Positions 20,522 to 22,796 of a DNA stretch of 22,796 bases are shown here, in pieces (the first letter of the stretch is position 1; each line of letters starts with the position of its first letter). The notes beneath the pieces were generated by a model. The model was not told the DNA's origin. It ran no database searches and saw nothing but the letters and a program-made list of their open reading frames with translations. The position numbers and the translations under genes are program-made. The stretch comes from a virus, in IMG/VR virus record IMGVR_UViG_3300025120_000601, positions 1 through 22,796 of that record; one strand, written 5' to 3'.

Positions 20522-20836
20522 TTACTGCTCCGTCCATTCAGAAATGCGGGCTTCGCGGGCTTCGTTCCAGTAGTCACGTTCTCTGTACCATTCCTGCCAG
20601 TCATGGCCTGATTTGTGGCTATTGCAGGAAAAGCAACAGCCCACTAAATTGCGTTGTTCTGTTATTCCGCCTTTCCACTTTGGGACTACATGATCCAACG
20701 TTGCGTTCTTGCCTAGCGGTTCAGCGCAGTAGGCGCAGCAGTAGTTCCATTGCTGCAAAATATGGTCCCGAAAGCGCACCTTGGCTTTTTTACGGGATAC
20801 CAGCTCGGACCCGTCAATCTGGTGGTCCACTACCAC
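20522..20836 (-). CDS. HNH endonuclease
   Basis: This 104-residue protein has a compact HNH motif: 'CCAYCAEPLG' (first Cys pair), 'ATLDHVVPKWKGG' (the DH of the active site), 'RNLVGCCFSCNSHKSG' (Asn and second Cys pair, with Lys-Ser-Gly), consistent with a zinc-stabilised beta-beta-alpha metal fold. Phage HNH proteins act as homing endonucleases or as packaging cofactors. This one sits at the junction of replication and lysis genes, away from terminase, so a free-standing homing-type enzyme is somewhat more likely. Confidence 0.88.
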   Translation of the reverse strand: MVVDHQIDGSELVSRKKAKVRFRDHILQQWNYCCAYCAEPLGKNATLDHVVPKWKGGITEQRNLVGCCFSCNSHKSGHDWQEWYRERDYWNEAREARISEWTEQ

Positions 20837-20898
20837 TGCTCAATAGACCGCAACAACCTATTTGACTTGCAGCTATCTATATGGTAACGCCGAGAAAA

Positions 20899-21525
20899 TT
20901 ACGGTGTTGACCAGATTCGGCCTTCTTCTATACGACGACGGCGTAGTCCTTCCTCAAAATGCGATCCAGGGTTTCTGTAAAGTAATAAAGCATCGGGTAC
21001 TTTGCTCCATTCGTGGTTCTTTAATATCCTGCTAATTGTGCTAAACCCTGGCAGGCCGTAGAAGTACGCTCCAAGGTTAAATGCAAAACTTATGACCGCT
21101 GATTTTTGGTTGGAACTCATGTCTTTCCAAAACGGTATATCGTTTTCAAGAATTTCTGCGGTTCGCTCTATTTCTAAGCTCAACATTTCTTCTGCCCTTT
21201 GCTGGCTAATTCTTTCGCCAAGCCTTACGCTTTGGCCTTCGGGATACCGGGTATTTCCGTAGCCAATCGTTGGTACGCCAGCAGGACATAAGTATGCAGT
21301 TAAATGACAGCCTTCAAATTCTTTGATAAGCTCCACTGCCGCGCCGTAATTTTTGTCGTTTACAGCTGAAATCCATGTCCCGTACCAGGGCTGGTCACGG
21401 TTAAGGATGTCTGGCTGCATACTTAAAATTGCGGCTTCAAGCTCTACTAGCGCAGCACTTTGATGCGGCAGTTTCCGGTAGTAACGGAATAGGTCATTTA
21501 GGTGAACCGGAGTGTTTGGACTCAT
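20899..21525 (-). CDS. GH24 lysozyme (endolysin) with N-terminal extension
   Basis: This 208-residue protein is a T4-type muramidase that cuts peptidoglycan to lyse the host. The catalytic region is 'LIKEFEGCHLTAYLCPAGVP' and 'TIGYGNTRYPEGQ', giving E71, C80 and T86 at exactly the spacing of E11, D20 and T26 of T4 lysozyme; the Asp is Cys here. Residues 105-205 carry the helical lobe ('KSAVISFAFNLGAYFYGLPG', 'GLRRRRIEEGRIW'). Residues 1-58 form an additional helical N-terminal domain of unknown role, perhaps substrate binding. There is no signal peptide, so a holin is needed; the small membrane proteins just upstream are candidates. Confidence 0.9.
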   Translation of the reverse strand: MSPNTPVHLNDLFRYYRKLPHQSAALVELEAAILSMQPDILNRDQPWYGTWISAVNDKNYGAAVELIKEFEGCHLTAYLCPAGVPTIGYGNTRYPEGQSVRLGERISQQRAEEMLSLEIERTAEILENDIPFWKDMSSNQKSAVISFAFNLGAYFYGLPGFSTISRILKNHEWSKVPDALLLYRNPGSHFEEGLRRRRIEEGRIWSTP

Positions 21526-21549
21526 GCCGTAGTGCGCGAAGGTGCAGGG

Positions 21550-21702
21550 TCAGCCTTTTTTTGGCTTTAATGATCGCAAGACTGAAAATAGCAACTGAAC
21601 AACAGAATTGGATTTGAGCTTTGGCGACAGAGCGATCAGCTCACTTGCTGATGCTATTACGATCCAGAAGGCTGGGTGCGAAAAAATTTCTTCTACGTTC
21701 AC
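21550..21702 (-). CDS. Small membrane protein, holin-like candidate
   Basis: A 50-residue frame starts with GTG, AAAGG 4 nt upstream. It begins MNVEEIFSHPAFWIVIASAS and continues 'ELIALSPKLKSNSVVQLLFS', ending in LKPKKG. It has a hydrophobic N-terminal helix, a polar turn and a second amphipathic helix with a basic end. I recall closely similar short proteins beside lysozyme genes in cyanophages. Size and position fit a holin or holin partner. Confidence 0.65.
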   Translation of the reverse strand: MNVEEIFSHPAFWIVIASASELIALSPKLKSNSVVQLLFSVLRSLKPKKG

Positions 21703-21722
21703 GAGACCTTTAACCCAACTGT

Positions 21723-21995
21723 TTAGATTCTAGGGGTGGAGCTTTCTAATGCTGTAATCCGGTTGCCATGGTCATTAAGGCGTTCGTAAATCTCCCTGCG
21801 ATCCGCTGAGGCTTGAACTTTCTCAACCTTCATATCTTGATGTAAATCTTCAAGCTTTGTTGCAATCGATTCCACCCCAGCGCTTAGTCTAATGACTGCC
21901 TCTCTTGACTCGCTGGTGCGTCTATTGAAACCACTTAGGCCCATGCCAGCCATGCCAATGGCCGCGCCTAGGATTGCTGCGACGATTTCGATCAA
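21723..21995 (-). CDS. Membrane-anchored coiled-coil protein
   Basis: This 90-residue protein has an N-terminal membrane helix (about 3-23, IEIVAAILGAAIGMAGMGLS) and then a coiled coil ('VESIATKLEDLHQDMKVEKV', 'REIYERLNDHGNRITALES'). The layout resembles inner-membrane spanins, XhlA-type proteins and other lysis accessory factors. It lies in the lysis cluster. The exact role is not determined; an N-in/C-out topology would suit an i-spanin. Confidence 0.65.
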   Translation of the reverse strand: MIEIVAAILGAAIGMAGMGLSGFNRRTSESREAVIRLSAGVESIATKLEDLHQDMKVEKVQASADRREIYERLNDHGNRITALESSTPRI

Positions 21996-22016
21996 GGCTC
22001 TGCAACCGCTTCAAGA

Positions 22017-22145
22017 TCATGTTAGCGGGTCTGGTTTACCTGCAACAATCGCGCACGCTCTTCGATAAAACATGCAGTCGGTCTTGCCAGCCTTTTCAAG
22101 TGCTGCCTTGATTTTGGCCCAATTTTTTAGCTCTGATTCCGTCAT
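22017..22145 (-). CDS. Small conserved phage protein
   Basis: This 42-residue protein, MTESELKNWAKIKAALEKAG then 'KTDCMFYRRACAIVAGKPDP', is two helices. I recall similar 'WAKIKAALExAGKTDxxYYxRA' proteins in cyanophage virion or lysis regions. The function is unknown. Its ATG overlaps the stop of the preceding gene (ATGA). Confidence 0.6.
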   Translation of the reverse strand: MTESELKNWAKIKAALEKAGKTDCMFYRRACAIVAGKPDPLT

Positions 22146-22315
22146 TCCCTTACCGATCCAATAATATTGTCACCTGATTGAGTGATGATTTGATCCTCGC
22201 CTTGGGTTATTAAAAACTTGTCCACTAAAGTAGTAGACGCAGCATTGCTTGAAATGCTTTGGCGCAATCCAGCATTTAAACCTAGATTAAGGCTATCCCT
22301 TAAAGAAACTGGCAT
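22142..22315 (-). CDS. Small virion-region hypothetical protein
   Basis: A 57-residue protein, MPVSLRDSLNLGLNAGLRQS then 'FLITQGEDQIITQSGDNIIG'. The second half looks like a beta hairpin. It starts 3 nt after the 107-residue gene's stop and overlaps the next gene by 4 nt. Position suggests a tail or baseplate accessory protein. Confidence 0.55.
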   Translation of the reverse strand: MPVSLRDSLNLGLNAGLRQSISSNAASTTLVDKFLITQGEDQIITQSGDNIIGSVRE

Positions 22316-22318
22316 TTA

Positions 22319-22642
22319 TTAAAGTGCTCCAACGACTGTTGCAACAGTAGGCGTTCCACCGTTAATGCTTACTAAACGCAGCCGTACATACTCAACAGGC
22401 GTTCCAGTTAAAGAATATCCGGTTGTTGAATTTGTAGTAATTGTTGTATCTGTACCTTCATCATCTAAATTAAAATAGTTAGTATCGTCAAGTGACGCCT
22501 CAAATCTGACAACAACATCTGTTGAAACGCCGGTCGTTGTAACCTGAAAGGTAATTTCACTGGCGTTGACCTTAACTGACGCCGTAACGCTAGCTGATGT
22601 CAGGCTGTCTAAAGCGGCTGTCGTAAAAGGGTAAAGCGCCAT
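22319..22642 (-). CDS. Beta-sandwich virion protein (tail/head decoration-like)
   Basis: This 107-residue, Thr/Val/Ser-rich protein is almost entirely predicted beta: 'SASVTASVKVNASEITFQVT', 'STDVVVRFEASLDDTNYFNL', 'VEYVRLRLVSINGGTPTVAT'. The 'F.ASLD...F.LDDEGTD' pattern is common in small phage Ig-like structural proteins. It probably decorates the capsid or tail. It sits in the leftward late block directly upstream of the lysis cluster. Confidence 0.6.
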   Translation of the reverse strand: MALYPFTTAALDSLTSASVTASVKVNASEITFQVTTTGVSTDVVVRFEASLDDTNYFNLDDEGTDTTITTNSTTGYSLTGTPVEYVRLRLVSINGGTPTVATVVGAL

Positions 22643-22657
22643 GGTGAATCATTACAG

Positions 22658-22756
22658 TTAGTTCATTTTACGAGCTAACTGCCGTTTACGCTTCCTCTCA
22701 AGCCGCCGCAAAAAACGACGGCTGGCTCGGCGCTCCTTTCTAAGCCGTCGAATTAT
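22658..22756 (-). other. Possible -1 frameshift extension, Arg/Lys-rich
   Basis: An open -1 frame continues past the stop of the gene at the right edge, encoding about 32 residues that begin IIRRLRKERRASRRFLRRLE and end RKMN. There is no ATG at its start. The heptamer A-AAA-AAA at 22762-22756 is in the phase required for -1 slippage, and a hairpin begins 5 nt later. It could instead be a non-coding terminator region that is open by chance. Confidence 0.45.
22710..22750 (-). terminator. Hairpin with T-run; terminator or frameshift stimulator
   Basis: On the minus strand, CGACGGCT (22750-22743) pairs perfectly with AGCCGTCG (22723-22716) across a 19-nt loop, followed by TTTTTT. It begins 5 nt after the A7 run. 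The T-run suits an intrinsic terminator; the spacing to the slippery run suits a frameshift stimulator. Both roles are possible. Confidence 0.55.
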
Positions 22757-22796
22757 TTTTTTGCTGGTTCAGCCTCAGCTTTAGGAGTTTCCTCTG
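22753..22796 (-). CDS. C-terminal end of an unidentified late protein (partial)
   Basis: Only the last 13 codons are in the window, ending EETPKAEAEPAKK. The Pro/Glu/Lys-rich tail is typical of a disordered C-terminus. The gene lies in the leftward late block, and its final codons contain the A7 run discussed at 22756-22762. Confidence 0.55.
   Translation of the reverse strand, partial: EETPKAEAEPAKK

Noticed and set aside
1-22796. tRNA genes, integrase, attachment sites, HIP1 (GCGATCGC) repeats
   Set aside because: None was recognised on reading. Absence of HIP1 is compatible with marine picocyanobacterial or non-cyanobacterial hosts, so host assignment stays an inference.

Overview
This window looks like about 22.8 kb of a tailed double-stranded DNA phage (or an integrated copy of one), most likely infecting a cyanobacterium. 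Recognisable phage genes are a large terminase, a DUF4055-type portal, a coiled-coil scaffold-like protein, a GH24 lysozyme, a primase-helicase, a family A DNA polymerase, a RecB/Cas4-like nuclease, an ssDNA-binding-like protein and ThyX. The cyanobacterial host is inferred from the sigma-70 factor, whose region 1.2 and 2.3/2.4 motifs resemble cyanobacterial group 2 sigma factors, and from several tiny proteins of a kind I know from cyanophages. No phage RNA polymerase, integrase, tRNA or CRISPR array was seen.

Layout. (1) 1-4944, leftward: terminase large subunit, terminase small-subunit-like protein, four very small conserved proteins, portal, a small linker gene and scaffold, continuing off the left edge. 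(2) 5163-7218, leftward: small accessory proteins. Two of them (5441-5638 and 5732-6031) are preceded by near-identical promoter/leader cassettes. (3) 7365-7932, rightward: two small genes ending at a strong terminator. (4) 7933-8705: a gene-free control region between convergent gene ends. It holds six Fur-box-like palindromes, four tandem 17-bp repeats and further short repeats. (5) 8706-10425, leftward: nuclease, two small genes, a terminator and the ssDNA-binding-like protein. (6) 10576-20513, rightward: primase-helicase, small genes, DNA polymerase, RHH-like protein, sigma factor, zinc ribbon, ThyX. Most are tightly packed with ATGA-type overlaps; one leftward two-helix gene is embedded at 13887-14075. 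(7) 20522-22796, leftward: HNH endonuclease, lysozyme, holin/spanin-like small proteins and tail or virion proteins. If the genome is circularly permuted, the right-hand leftward block is the downstream end of the same late operon that leaves the left edge.

How the genes work together. The centre replicates DNA and supplies thymidylate. The sigma factor probably redirects host RNA polymerase to phage promoters, and the flanks build the virion and lyse the cell. The most unusual element is the Fur-box array. It lies where no gene starts, and a seventh box sits upstream of the terminase operon, which suggests a link between phage control and the host metal-responsive Fur family. Other observations worth checking are a candidate -1 frameshift signal at the right edge and a strand-skewed CGYTCCAG octamer found across both gene orientations.
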